Of a DNA stretch of 8,395 nucleotides, positions 1 to 6,715 are shown in pieces. Position numbers and translations under genes: made by a program. Where the stretch lies: NCBI GenBank assembly GCA_018334735.1, contig JAGXLK010000074.1, positions 1 to 8,395 of the forward strand, in the 5' to 3' direction. This DNA comes from Planctomycetota bacterium (GTDB lineage: Bacteria; Planctomycetota; Brocadiia; SM23-32). How positions within the stretch are numbered: position 1 is the stretch's first letter; each line of letters begins with the position of its first letter. A model generated the notes under the pieces. The model was not told where the DNA came from. It worked only from the letters and a program-made list of their open reading frames with translations, and made no database searches.

Positions 1-149
1 AGGCACGTTTTACAGACGGTGGGCAGTTTGGACTTGGCGCCGAAATTGGTATCAGTACCAACAAACTCCACGCCCGCGGCCCTATGGCGCTGGAAGAGTT
101 GACCACTTATAAATGGACCATTGTGGGCGATGGTCAACTGAGGAGCTAA
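1..149 (+). CDS. proA: Glutamate-5-semialdehyde dehydrogenase (gamma-glutamyl phosphate reductase), C-terminal end only
   Basis: Only the last 48 codons are in the window; the reading frame begins at base 3 and ends with TAA at 147-149. The visible protein contains [20 protein letters not shown] followed by LEELTTYKW, the highly characteristic C-terminal signature of ProA. ProA is a cytoplasmic NADPH-dependent enzyme that reduces gamma-glutamyl phosphate to glutamate-5-semialdehyde in proline synthesis. The end of the gene supplies the ribosome-binding site of the next gene (AGGAG at 141-145), so the two are probably translationally coupled. The catalytic cysteine and NADP-binding parts lie outside the window, so integrity of the whole enzyme cannot be judged. 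Confidence 0.93.
   Translation, partial: ARFTDGGQFGLGAEIGISTNKLHARGPMALEELTTYKWTIVGDGQLRS
141..145 (+). promoter_or_regulatory. Ribosome-binding site of lpxI, inside the end of proA
   Basis: AGGAG lies 6 nt before TTG at 152, the ideal spacing. It decides in favour of the TTG start over the upstream in-frame ATG at 113, which would add 13 residues unlike the family and overlap proA by 37 bp. Confidence 0.75.
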
Positions 150-151
150 TT

Positions 152-1042
152 TTGGGCACAACAGAACAAAAGGAATCGAACCCGCAGCCGGACCGAGTGG
201 GTTTGCTCGCTGGAAACGGACGTTTTCCGATAGAGTTCGCACGGGCAGCGTCCCGCCACGGGGTTTCCGTTGTGGCAATTGGACTCAAAAAAGAAACTTC
301 TCCCGAACTTGAAAATTACGTTGATGAAATTCACTGGACGGGTCTTGCGAAACTGGGTAAGTGGATCAAAATTTTTAAAAGCGCCGGGGTAGAACACGCG
401 GTAATGTGTGGTGGGGTCGAAAAATCCAAAATGTACCCGAATATTACGCGATATATGCCGGATTTGCGTTCGATGAAGGTGTGGTATGAAAATGCACGGT
501 CACGGGCAGATCATACGCTGCTGGAGGCGGTAGTAAAAGAATTCAAACAGGAAGGAATTGCTATAGAAAGTTCGGTTCTTTACTGTCCCGACTTGCTTGC
601 TGAAGAAGGTGCCCTCACAAAACTTGAACCTTCCGATGAACAATGGGAGGATATCCGTTTTGGTTGGCCCCGCGCAAAGGAAATTGCCAGGATGCAGATT
701 GGCCAGACGATCGTTGTGAAAGACCGGGCCGTCATTGCCGTAGAAGGTATGGACGGGACAGATGCTACGATAAAACGTGGGGGGCGCATCGCCGGTGAAG
801 GAACGGTTGTCATCAAGGTTGCCAAAGAAAACCACGATCCTCGCTTTGATATTCCGTGCATTGGTCCCGAAACCGTCAATGTTCTGAGCGAGGCGGGAGC
901 GGCCGTGCTGGCTGTTGCAGCGGGAAACACGATTGTCCTGGATGACGATGCTACGACCGCCCGAGCTGAGAAAGCCGGTGTTGTGATCACTGCTGTGAGC
1001 CCTGAACAAATTGGCGACGGTGACGAAAGCCGCGAAAGCTAA
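152..1042 (+). CDS. lpxI: UDP-2,3-diacylglucosamine diphosphatase, LpxI type
   Basis: Protein of 296 residues from the TTG start, close to the usual LpxI (DUF1009) length of about 270-290. LpxI hydrolyses UDP-2,3-diacylglucosamine to lipid X and UMP in lipid A synthesis, replacing LpxH in many diderm lineages. The N-terminal domain opens with GLLAGNGRFP (residues 17-26), the family glycine-rich signature. The C-terminal catalytic domain has AVEGMDGTDATI (196-207), in which D204 aligns, from memory, with the catalytic aspartate D225 of Caulobacter LpxI. It is followed by RFDIPCIGPET (231-241) and AVAAGNTIVLD (254-264). The family's usual EGTD motif reads DGTD here, a conservative change. The neighbours are proA and rsmD rather than lpxA/lpxB. 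The family call is firm; the TTG start rests on the ribosome-binding site. Confidence 0.93.
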   Translation: MGTTEQKESNPQPDRVGLLAGNGRFPIEFARAASRHGVSVVAIGLKKETSPELENYVDEIHWTGLAKLGKWIKIFKSAGVEHAVMCGGVEKSKMYPNITRYMPDLRSMKVWYENARSRADHTLLEAVVKEFKQEGIAIESSVLYCPDLLAEEGALTKLEPSDEQWEDIRFGWPRAKEIARMQIGQTIVVKDRAVIAVEGMDGTDATIKRGGRIAGEGTVVIKVAKENHDPRFDIPCIGPETVNVLSEAGAAVLAVAAGNTIVLDDDATTARAEKAGVVITAVSPEQIGDGDESRES

Positions 1043-1044
1043 CC

Positions 1045-1644
1045 ATGCGAATCATCAGCGGGAAAGCCGGTGGGGTGCGACTTGAGACAACGGACTCCGG
1101 GCAATTGCGGCCGATGCTTGGACGTGTCCGCGAGGCGCTTTTTAATATCGTCCGATTCGAGTTGCCGGGGGCTCCCGTGTTGGATTTATTCGCAGGTTCC
1201 GGCTCTCTGGGCTTGGAAGCCGTAAGCCAGGGAGCCGCGCATGCCGTTTTGGTCGAATCAGAACCTGATTTAGTGCAGCTGATAGAAAAAAATATCGACC
1301 GGTGTGGATTTGGCAAACTCACTTCGGTTGTGCACCGTAACTTTTTCTTCCTGCCTATGAGGCCCGCGCCGGGAGAAAAACTTCCCGCTGATATTGTCTT
1401 TGTTGATCCGCCGTATGTTTTTATAGAAGATCCTAACAAAAGAGATGAGTTGTTCCAGATTCTGGACCGCATGGTCGGGCATTGGATTGGCCAGGGCGGG
1501 CTGGTAGTCCTTCACCACGCACCAATGGCGGGAGCGCTGTGGCCAACGCGGCGTTTCCGGGAATTAGAAAAACGTGTTTACGGTAGAAGCCAGCTGACGT
1601 TTTTCCAGGCGGAAAGAGAGCATGAGGATGGTTCGCAAGAATGA
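1045..1644 (+). CDS. rsmD: 16S rRNA (guanine966-N2)-methyltransferase RsmD
   Basis: Protein of 199 residues, normal for RsmD. It transfers a methyl group from S-adenosylmethionine to N2 of G966 (E. coli numbering) in the small ribosomal subunit. The N-terminus MRIISGKAGGVRL and the RP..GRVREALFNI segment (22-35) are family-specific; the position before RVRE is usually Asp or Lys and is Gly here. The Rossmann SAM-binding motif VLDLFAGSGSLGLEA is at 45-59 and the catalytic DPPY at 121-124. The C-terminus has the expected YG..QLTFF strand (179-187). The gene starts 2 bp after lpxI stops and overlaps ispE by 23 bp. The frequent partner coaD is not next to it. Confidence 0.95.
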   Translation: MRIISGKAGGVRLETTDSGQLRPMLGRVREALFNIVRFELPGAPVLDLFAGSGSLGLEAVSQGAAHAVLVESEPDLVQLIEKNIDRCGFGKLTSVVHRNFFFLPMRPAPGEKLPADIVFVDPPYVFIEDPNKRDELFQILDRMVGHWIGQGGLVVLHHAPMAGALWPTRRFRELEKRVYGRSQLTFFQAEREHEDGSQE

Positions 1645-2518
1645 TCCGGAGCTGGTTCTGGAAGCTCCGGCAAAGATAAATTTATGGCTGCACATTGTCG
1701 GGAAACGGGACGACGGTTATCACGAGCTTCGGACCGTGATGCAGGCGGTGACCATTTTGGACGAACTGCGTTTTTGGCGCCGGGATGATGGGGAAGTAGT
1801 TCTGGAAGCGAAAGGGGAGGGGTTGCCGCATGATCAGGAGAATCTTGTTGTAAAGGCGGCATGTAAACTGCAGGAAGAAACCGGAACTGATTTTGGCGTG
1901 ACAGTGGAACTGACTAAATCAATACCTGTTGGGCGGGGCCTGGGGGGCGGTAGCAGCGACTGTGCGGCAACACTTAAAGCCCTGAACGAGTTGTGGGAGC
2001 TGGAATTGTCCCATAAACAAATCTGCATGTTGGCTGCAGAACTAGGCAGCGATGTCCCGTTTTTTCTGTGGAGAGGTACGGCTTTGTGCGAGGGGCGGGG
2101 CGAGGAAGTGGAACCAATCTCGATCGGTGGGGTCGTGAATTACGTCATCATTGTCCCGGCCGTTTCAATCAGTACCAAGGACGTTTATGAGGCATATTCG
2201 ACAGGCTTGACAAGGCCGGTGCCGACAGGTACCATAACTACCATGCTGCACGCTTTAGACAAATGTGATGCAGTCGAAATCGGACGCAATTTACGTAATG
2301 ATCTTACTCATCCGGCTCTGGAGGTGTGTCCGGAACTCGCGCGGATTCGTCACGAAATTTCCCGGATGCAGAAAACACAAAGCAGCACAGGTTTCGGGCT
2401 GACGGGAAGTGGTTCGAGTTTTTTTACAGTTCATACGAATGGGCGAGAAGCGCGACAAATGGCGTATCGTGTCGAGGAAGAGCTGGGCGTAACCGCTCTG
2501 GCGGTTACGACTTATTGA
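1622..2518 (+). CDS. ispE: 4-diphosphocytidyl-2-C-methyl-D-erythritol kinase
   Basis: GHMP-family kinase of 298 residues, typical for IspE. It phosphorylates the 2-hydroxyl of 4-diphosphocytidyl-2-C-methylerythritol with ATP in the MEP isoprenoid pathway. Motif 1 is APAKINLWLHIVGKRDDGYH (15-34) with the active-site lysine K18. The ATP-binding glycine loop PVGRGLGGGSSD is at 102-113, with Arg where Ala is common. LGSDVPFF (141-148) carries the catalytic aspartate D144. NDLTHPALEVCPEL follows at 226-239, and GLTGSGSSFF (259-268) is GHMP motif 3. The start is inside rsmD; a second in-frame ATG at 1628 is equally possible, since the purine run GGAAAGAGAG at 1611-1620 could serve either. The overlap indicates translational coupling. 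Confidence 0.95.
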   Translation: MRMVRKNDPELVLEAPAKINLWLHIVGKRDDGYHELRTVMQAVTILDELRFWRRDDGEVVLEAKGEGLPHDQENLVVKAACKLQEETGTDFGVTVELTKSIPVGRGLGGGSSDCAATLKALNELWELELSHKQICMLAAELGSDVPFFLWRGTALCEGRGEEVEPISIGGVVNYVIIVPAVSISTKDVYEAYSTGLTRPVPTGTITTMLHALDKCDAVEIGRNLRNDLTHPALEVCPELARIRHEISRMQKTQSSTGFGLTGSGSSFFTVHTNGREARQMAYRVEEELGVTALAVTTY

Positions 2519-2546
2519 CCCTGAGTGGACGTTTGCTTCATTGAAA

Positions 2547-3311
2547 ATGGGTGATACAACCTTGGAAATTACCGAAGTCAGAGTAAAATTGTTGAGAGGA
2601 CGTTCTGATAGGCTCCGTTCGTTCTGCAGTATTACAATCGATGACGAATTTGTGGTGCATGATTTGCGGGTTATCGACGGCCGTAAAGGTATGTTCGTGG
2701 CCATGCCGAGCCGGAAACTGAGTGATAATTGTCCAAAGTGCGGGGGCAAAAACCACCTGCGGGCTAAGTATTGTAACGATTGTGGTGCCAAGCTTGACCC
2801 CGATCGTGCAAAAGGCCGGGATAAATATCACGTTGACGTTGCTCATCCGATAGTTACACCCTGCCGGGAGAAGATTCAGGAAAGAGTTCTGACGGCCTAT
2901 AAAGAGGAACTCGAAGCGAAAAAACGCGCCGAAGAGGAGGAAGAAACGGAAACAGTAGTGTCGGATGAGCCGGAATCTACAGAACCTGTGGAACAAAAAG
3001 AAGAGCCTGAAGAAGTTGAAAAGTACGAAGAAGAAGAAGTCGAATTCGAGCCAGATGATACGGAAGAGGCGGAATCGGAGACATTGGAAGAACCGGTTCC
3101 TTCGCCGGAGAGCGAAGAATTAAGTTCGCCCGAAGAGATTGAATCAGAGCCACCGCCTTACCCCGGTTCTGAAGACGAACAAGAGATGCTGGAGGATACG
3201 GAACAAGACGAAGAAACTGACTCGCAATTTGAAGCCGAAAGTCTGGAAAAGGCCGAGGAAGAAGACGTAGGCGAAGAGGAATCGAGCGGTTTCGGAGATG
3301 GTATCTTCTGA
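2547..3311 (+). CDS. spoVG: SpoVG-family protein with an internal zinc ribbon and a long acidic C-terminal tail
   Basis: Protein of 254 residues from ATG 2547 (an in-frame TTG at 2541 is the alternative; neither has a strong ribosome-binding site). The SpoVG core is split. Residues 6-57 hold EITEVRVKLL, SITIDDEFVVHDLRVIDG and GMFVAMPSRKL. Residues 96-122 hold DVAHPIVTPCREKIQERVL. Between them sits a four-cysteine insert of about 35 residues (C62-x2-C65-x10-C76-x2-C79), a probable zinc ribbon. From about residue 129 to the end the protein is glutamate-rich low complexity: 50 Glu and 9 Asp in 126 residues by hand count, only 3 Lys and no Arg. Known SpoVG proteins are about 80-100 residues and bind nucleic acid; in Firmicutes they affect septation and gene expression. 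The role here is unknown. Neighbourhood with ispE matches Firmicutes. Family call firm, function inferred. Confidence 0.88.
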   Translation: MGDTTLEITEVRVKLLRGRSDRLRSFCSITIDDEFVVHDLRVIDGRKGMFVAMPSRKLSDNCPKCGGKNHLRAKYCNDCGAKLDPDRAKGRDKYHVDVAHPIVTPCREKIQERVLTAYKEELEAKKRAEEEEETETVVSDEPESTEPVEQKEEPEEVEKYEEEEVEFEPDDTEEAESETLEEPVPSPESEELSSPEEIESEPPPYPGSEDEQEMLEDTEQDEETDSQFEAESLEKAEEEDVGEEESSGFGDGIF

Positions 3312-3432
3312 ATCCCCCGAATCCTGGTACGATCGAGTCGGCTTTCGAATGGCGATCAAAGGCAAACTGGGAGTGCCCATGAGGGTACTTCCCTTTTTCT
3401 ATAAGAAGTGCTGCGTGAAAAAAATGAAGTGA
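3298..3432 (+). other. Possible 44-codon small ORF overlapping the end of spoVG
   Basis: An ATG at 3298 opens a 44-codon frame ending with TGA at 3430-3432, overlapping spoVG by 14 bp in another frame. The peptide begins MVSSESPESWYDRVGF and ends in a lysine- and cysteine-rich segment (FYKKCCVKKMK). I recognise no family. GGAG sits directly against the ATG, too close for normal initiation, and a strong terminator hairpin lies inside the frame. It could be chance, a coupled small protein or a leader peptide for ilvB; branched-chain codons are not enriched. Most likely not a standard gene. Confidence 0.2.
3369..3400 (+). terminator. Intrinsic (Rho-independent) terminator after spoVG
   Basis: GGGAGTGCCC (3369-3378) pairs with GGGTACTTCCC (3383-3393) across a 4-nt ATGA loop. 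The stem has ten pairs, with one bulged T and one G-T wobble. It is followed directly by TTTTTCT (3394-3400). It lies 58 bp after the spoVG stop and 68 bp before the ilvB start. It most simply ends the lpxI-rsmD-ispE-spoVG transcript, but its position also allows an attenuator role in front of ilvBN. Confidence 0.8.
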
Positions 3433-3467
3433 CCGGATTTCGAAAGTTAATGCAAGGCTGAACTGGA

Positions 3468-5147
3468 ATGGGAAAACAGGGCACAACAATACTGATCGAT
3501 TCGCTGAAGGAAGCGGGAGTCGAAACTATTTTCGCGCTCCCCGGCGGTTCCGTTATACCGCTTTTTGATGAGCTTTATGAAGACCCGCTGAATGTCGTGC
3601 TCACAAGACATGAGCAGGGAGCAGGGCATATGGCCGATGGTTATGCTCGCGCAACCGGTAAAGTCGGCGTGTGCTTGACGACAAGTGGACCGGGAGCCAC
3701 AAACCTTGTGACTGCTCTCGCAACCGCTTACATGGATAGTGTGCCTGTTGTTGCCCTGACCGGTCAGGTTAAAACACACCTCATCGGTAACGATGCATTC
3801 CAGGAAGCCGATGTCACGGGTATCACCCGTCCTGTTACAAAACATAATTACCTGGTGAAAGATGTGAAAGATCTTGCACGCACCGTGAAAGAAGCTTTCC
3901 ACATCGCTTCCACCGGAAGCCCCGGGCCGGTTTTGATTGATCTGCCCGTGGATGTTACAACAAATGAAGTGGACGGTGAACCTGAGGACGAGATGGGACT
4001 TTCCGGTTATAAGACTATACTTGAAGGACATGCAGGGCAGATTAAAAAGGCCGCCGAGGCCATTAATGAGGCGGAAAAGCCGGTCCTTTACGCGGGGGGC
4101 GGAGTTATCCTCAGTGGCGCCTCTGAAGAATTGACTGAACTGGCGCGCAAAGCCAACTTGCCGGTCACAACCACCCTGATGGGTCTCGGAGCTTTCCCCG
4201 AGGACCATCCGCTCGCGCTACGAATGCTCGGGATGCATGGTACCGTGTACGCCAATTACGCCGTCCAGGAATGTGACCTTTTGATATCAGTGGGAGCAAG
4301 GTTTGATGACCGTGTAACCGGTAAACTTTCGTCTTTTGCTCCCCACGCAAAGATCATTCATATCGACATATCTCCCGCATCAATTGGAAAAAGTGTGGCC
4401 GTGGATATCCCGGTCGTGGGAGATGCGCGGACAGTTCTCAAAGAATTGATAAAGGTTGTTAAAAGTGGTGAACGCGAAAAGTGGCTTGAACAGATTGCGG
4501 ATTGGAAAGAACGTTTCCCGCTGGAATATGACCAGGAAACATCCGAAGTCAAACCGCAATACGTGATGGAACAAATCCATGAAGTCACAGACGGAAATGC
4601 TATTATTGCCACAGATGTCGGTCAATGCCAGATGTGGGCTGCCCAGTACTTTACGTACTCCCGGCCGCGGACTTATCTGTCGTCCGGCGGACTCGGAACC
4701 ATGGGCTACGGTCTGCCGGCTGCAATCGGTGCCCAGGTGGGTTGTCCCGATGACTCTGTCTGGCTTGTTGCCGGCGATGGTTCGCTGCAAATGAATATTC
4801 AGGAACTCAGCACGGCTGTAATCCAGAAACTTCCTGTTAAAATCGCTCTGTTAAACAACGGTTATCTCGGAATGGTTCGCCAGTGGCAAGAACTTTTTTA
4901 TGATAGACGCTACTCCCATACGGAACTCGGAAGCGGAAACCCCGATTTCTGTAAACTGGCTGAGGCCTATGGGGCGGTCGGTATTGGAGTCGATGATAAG
5001 GAGGGGGTTCGCCCTGCTCTGGATGCGGCGATGAAAGTAGATGACAAACCCGTCCTTATCGATTTCCACATTAAACCGGAAGAAAACGTATTCCCGATGG
5101 TGCCGGCAGGAGAAGCAATCGACCGAATGCTCAGCGGTATGGCTTGA
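3468..5147 (+). CDS. ilvB: Acetohydroxyacid synthase (acetolactate synthase), large catalytic subunit
   Basis: Thiamine-diphosphate enzyme of 559 residues, normal length. It condenses two pyruvates to acetolactate, or pyruvate and 2-oxobutyrate to acetohydroxybutyrate, the first common step to valine, leucine and isoleucine. The N-terminal pyrimidine-binding domain has the catalytic glutamate E49 in RHEQGAGHMADGYARATG and DAFQEAD (109-115). The middle FAD domain contains GARFDDRVTG (276-285). The C-terminal PP domain has the metal/ThDP motif from GDGS (436-439) to NN (463-464), then MVRQWQE with W473. K102 stands where many bacterial and plant enzymes have proline (the position called P197 in Arabidopsis). 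The start is supported by AAGG at 3454-3457. No convincing sigma-70 promoter was seen between the terminator and the start. Confidence 0.96.
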   Translation: MGKQGTTILIDSLKEAGVETIFALPGGSVIPLFDELYEDPLNVVLTRHEQGAGHMADGYARATGKVGVCLTTSGPGATNLVTALATAYMDSVPVVALTGQVKTHLIGNDAFQEADVTGITRPVTKHNYLVKDVKDLARTVKEAFHIASTGSPGPVLIDLPVDVTTNEVDGEPEDEMGLSGYKTILEGHAGQIKKAAEAINEAEKPVLYAGGGVILSGASEELTELARKANLPVTTTLMGLGAFPEDHPLALRMLGMHGTVYANYAVQECDLLISVGARFDDRVTGKLSSFAPHAKIIHIDISPASIGKSVAVDIPVVGDARTVLKELIKVVKSGEREKWLEQIADWKERFPLEYDQETSEVKPQYVMEQIHEVTDGNAIIATDVGQCQMWAAQYFTYSRPRTYLSSGGLGTMGYGLPAAIGAQVGCPDDSVWLVAGDGSLQMNIQELSTAVIQKLPVKIALLNNGYLGMVRQWQELFYDRRYSHTELGSGNPDFCKLAEAYGAVGIGVDDKEGVRPALDAAMKVDDKPVLIDFHIKPEENVFPMVPAGEAIDRMLSGMA

Positions 5148-5170
5148 AGAAAAAGAGGCTAGCCTGAAAA

Positions 5171-5671
5171 ATGGAATGTTCGGATATGAAAAAACACATA
5201 CTTTACGCGTTGGTTGAGAACAAACCCGGCGTTCTTGCCCGAGTTGCCGGTCTGTTCAGTGCGCGAGGCTTCAACATCGATAGCCTGGCTGTGGGAGAGA
5301 CTGAGGACCCTGAACTGAGCCGCATGACGATCGTTGTGGCCGGTGATGTTGCCGTCCTCGAACAAGTGCGCAAACAACTGGAAAAACTCGTTAACGTGGT
5401 TAAAGTCCAGGATTTCAGCAAGACAACTGTAATAGAGCGAGATCTGTTACTGGTAAGGGTCGAAGCCGGACCCGATAAGCGAGGGCAGATCATAGATCTT
5501 GCGAAAATCTTCCGAGCGAAAATCGTAGACGTGGGGCAGTCAGAAGTTGTAATCGAAGTCGTCGGGACCGAAAAAAAGGTGGAAGCTCTGCTGGATCTGC
5601 TGCGCCCTTATGGGGTCGTGGAAATGGTGCGTACGGGCCGTATCGGTATGGCGCGTTCTTCTCGCCAATGA
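5171..5671 (+). CDS. ilvN: Acetohydroxyacid synthase, small regulatory subunit
   Basis: Protein of 166 residues, the normal length of the ACT-domain regulatory subunit (also called IlvH). It activates IlvB and usually confers feedback inhibition by valine. The ACT domain runs from about residue 8 to 80 and has NKPGVLARVAGLFSARGFNI (17-36). The second domain follows from ERDLLLVRV (89-97) through the LRPYGVVEMVRTGRIGM region (144-160). The gene begins 23 bp after ilvB, so the two subunits are co-transcribed. AGAGG at 5154-5158 lies 12 nt before ATG 5171; ATG 5186 (M6) would match the usual family N-terminus better and may be the true start. No ilvC follows. Confidence 0.95.
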   Translation: MECSDMKKHILYALVENKPGVLARVAGLFSARGFNIDSLAVGETEDPELSRMTIVVAGDVAVLEQVRKQLEKLVNVVKVQDFSKTTVIERDLLLVRVEAGPDKRGQIIDLAKIFRAKIVDVGQSEVVIEVVGTEKKVEALLDLLRPYGVVEMVRTGRIGMARSSRQ

Positions 5672-5683
5672 CCCCAGTGATTT

Positions 5684-6715
5684 TCAATCCATTTTTTCAG
5701 GGAACCCAGCTTTTAGTATTCTTCCTCCGACCTCCCGAAGGACAGTGGCATCTTCGGGATCAATGGCCCCGTCGGGTAGCGGTCCGGTATTGAGCAGCAG
5801 GTTGCAATCATCTTGCCGGGCTTTCCCCAAAGTCTGCCAGACGTCCGTTTCATCCTTATGCTCGCCTGCTTTCTCCGCCATGTAGCCCCAGGAACCGGGA
5901 CACATGGTTGTGCAGATCTCAACGGGAGTATCATCTGTCTCCACCGCATCGTGTTCGGGAGCCTTAAAATCTTCTGTGCCAAGTAGCCCCTGTTTGTACG
6001 AAACAAGTACCTGCGGCTGCAGACTGTGGATTTTGTCATACAGTTCCTGGCACCTGAATTTGCTGTAATCACCCGACAGAGGCGTCGCTATACCGTCCAA
6101 CCAGATCCCCGCCATTGGCCGATAGTTTCGCAGTAGTTCCTCAATCTGAGTGCTTACGAAATCGACATATTCATCAAGATTGTGTTCGTCTCCACACGCA
6201 TATACCGGTTCGGGTTCGTCGTACTCGGGTCGCGCGGAGCCGCCCCATTCATCGTTGTTAGGCGCGTGCGGGTGACGCCAGTCCCGACCATGGGAATAGT
6301 AGCAAAAAAAACCAAGCCCCTTCTTGTTACAGGCCTCGCAAAGCTCTCCGATCAAATCCCTCCCGGCGGGGGAGTTAACGCTGTTAAAATCATTTGAGTC
6401 AGAATCCCAGAGACAAAACCCCTCGTGATGCTTGGAAGTTATGTTGATGTATTTCATCCCCGCTTCGAGGGCGAGATCCGTGATCTGGTCGGGGTCGAAC
6501 GCCTCGGCCGTGAAATCGTCCTTTAACCTTTCATATTCTGCAACGTGAATTTTCTCGCGATACATGACCCACTCATGTCGTTCCAATAAGCTGTAAAGTC
6601 CGTAGTGCATGAAAAGGCCGTATTTCGCGTCTCGAAACCACTGAAGGGCGGCCCCACGTGGATTCTGTTCGTAAATTTCCTGGTAGTCGTTGAGGTAATT
6701 CGGGCACTGAGACAT
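5684..6715 (-). CDS. GH29-family alpha-L-fucosidase-like glycoside hydrolase, catalytic domain only
   Basis: Protein of 343 residues. The N-terminus has the family opening WFRDAKYGLFMHYGLYSL (26-43). SKHHEGFCLWDS (94-105) supplies the substrate-binding histidine pair. GIWLDG (203-208) carries the predicted retaining nucleophile D207. The block TPVEICTTMCPGSWGY (263-278) and NLLLNTGPLPDG (305-316) are also GH29 landmarks. Family members release alpha-L-fucose or related residues from glycans. Most bacterial GH29 proteins are exported and carry a C-terminal beta-sandwich; this one has no signal peptide and stops right after the barrel, so it probably acts in the cytoplasm on imported oligosaccharides or glycosides. 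Its ATG follows the upstream stop with no gap. Precise substrate and acid/base residue are uncertain. Confidence 0.88.
   Translation of the reverse strand: MSQCPNYLNDYQEIYEQNPRGAALQWFRDAKYGLFMHYGLYSLLERHEWVMYREKIHVAEYERLKDDFTAEAFDPDQITDLALEAGMKYINITSKHHEGFCLWDSDSNDFNSVNSPAGRDLIGELCEACNKKGLGFFCYYSHGRDWRHPHAPNNDEWGGSARPEYDEPEPVYACGDEHNLDEYVDFVSTQIEELLRNYRPMAGIWLDGIATPLSGDYSKFRCQELYDKIHSLQPQVLVSYKQGLLGTEDFKAPEHDAVETDDTPVEICTTMCPGSWGYMAEKAGEHKDETDVWQTLGKARQDDCNLLLNTGPLPDGAIDPEDATVLREVGGRILKAGFPEKMD

Noticed and set aside
500..1009. 169-codon minus-strand frame opposite lpxI
   Set aside because: No motif, and lpxI is well supported on the other strand.
2925..3311. Tandem DNA repeat or frameshift in the acidic part of the spoVG-like gene
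   Set aside because: GAA and GAG triplets recur but no unit repeats exactly over more than a few codons, and the frame remains open to a normal stop followed by a terminator.
3312..3467. T-box or branched-chain leader peptide in front of ilvB
   Set aside because: No T-box-like conserved bulge was seen, and the small ORF there has no run of Ile, Leu or Val codons. Only a simple terminator hairpin is supported.
3447..4208. 253-codon open frame on the minus strand
   Set aside because: It lies opposite ilvB, whose protein matches its family along the full length. The antisense product is rich in Cys, His and Ser with no recognisable domain, as expected of a shadow frame.
5672..5700. Bidirectional terminator between ilvN and the GH29 gene
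   Set aside because: Only a 4-bp GATT/AATC stem precedes the T run at 5692-5697, too weak to call.
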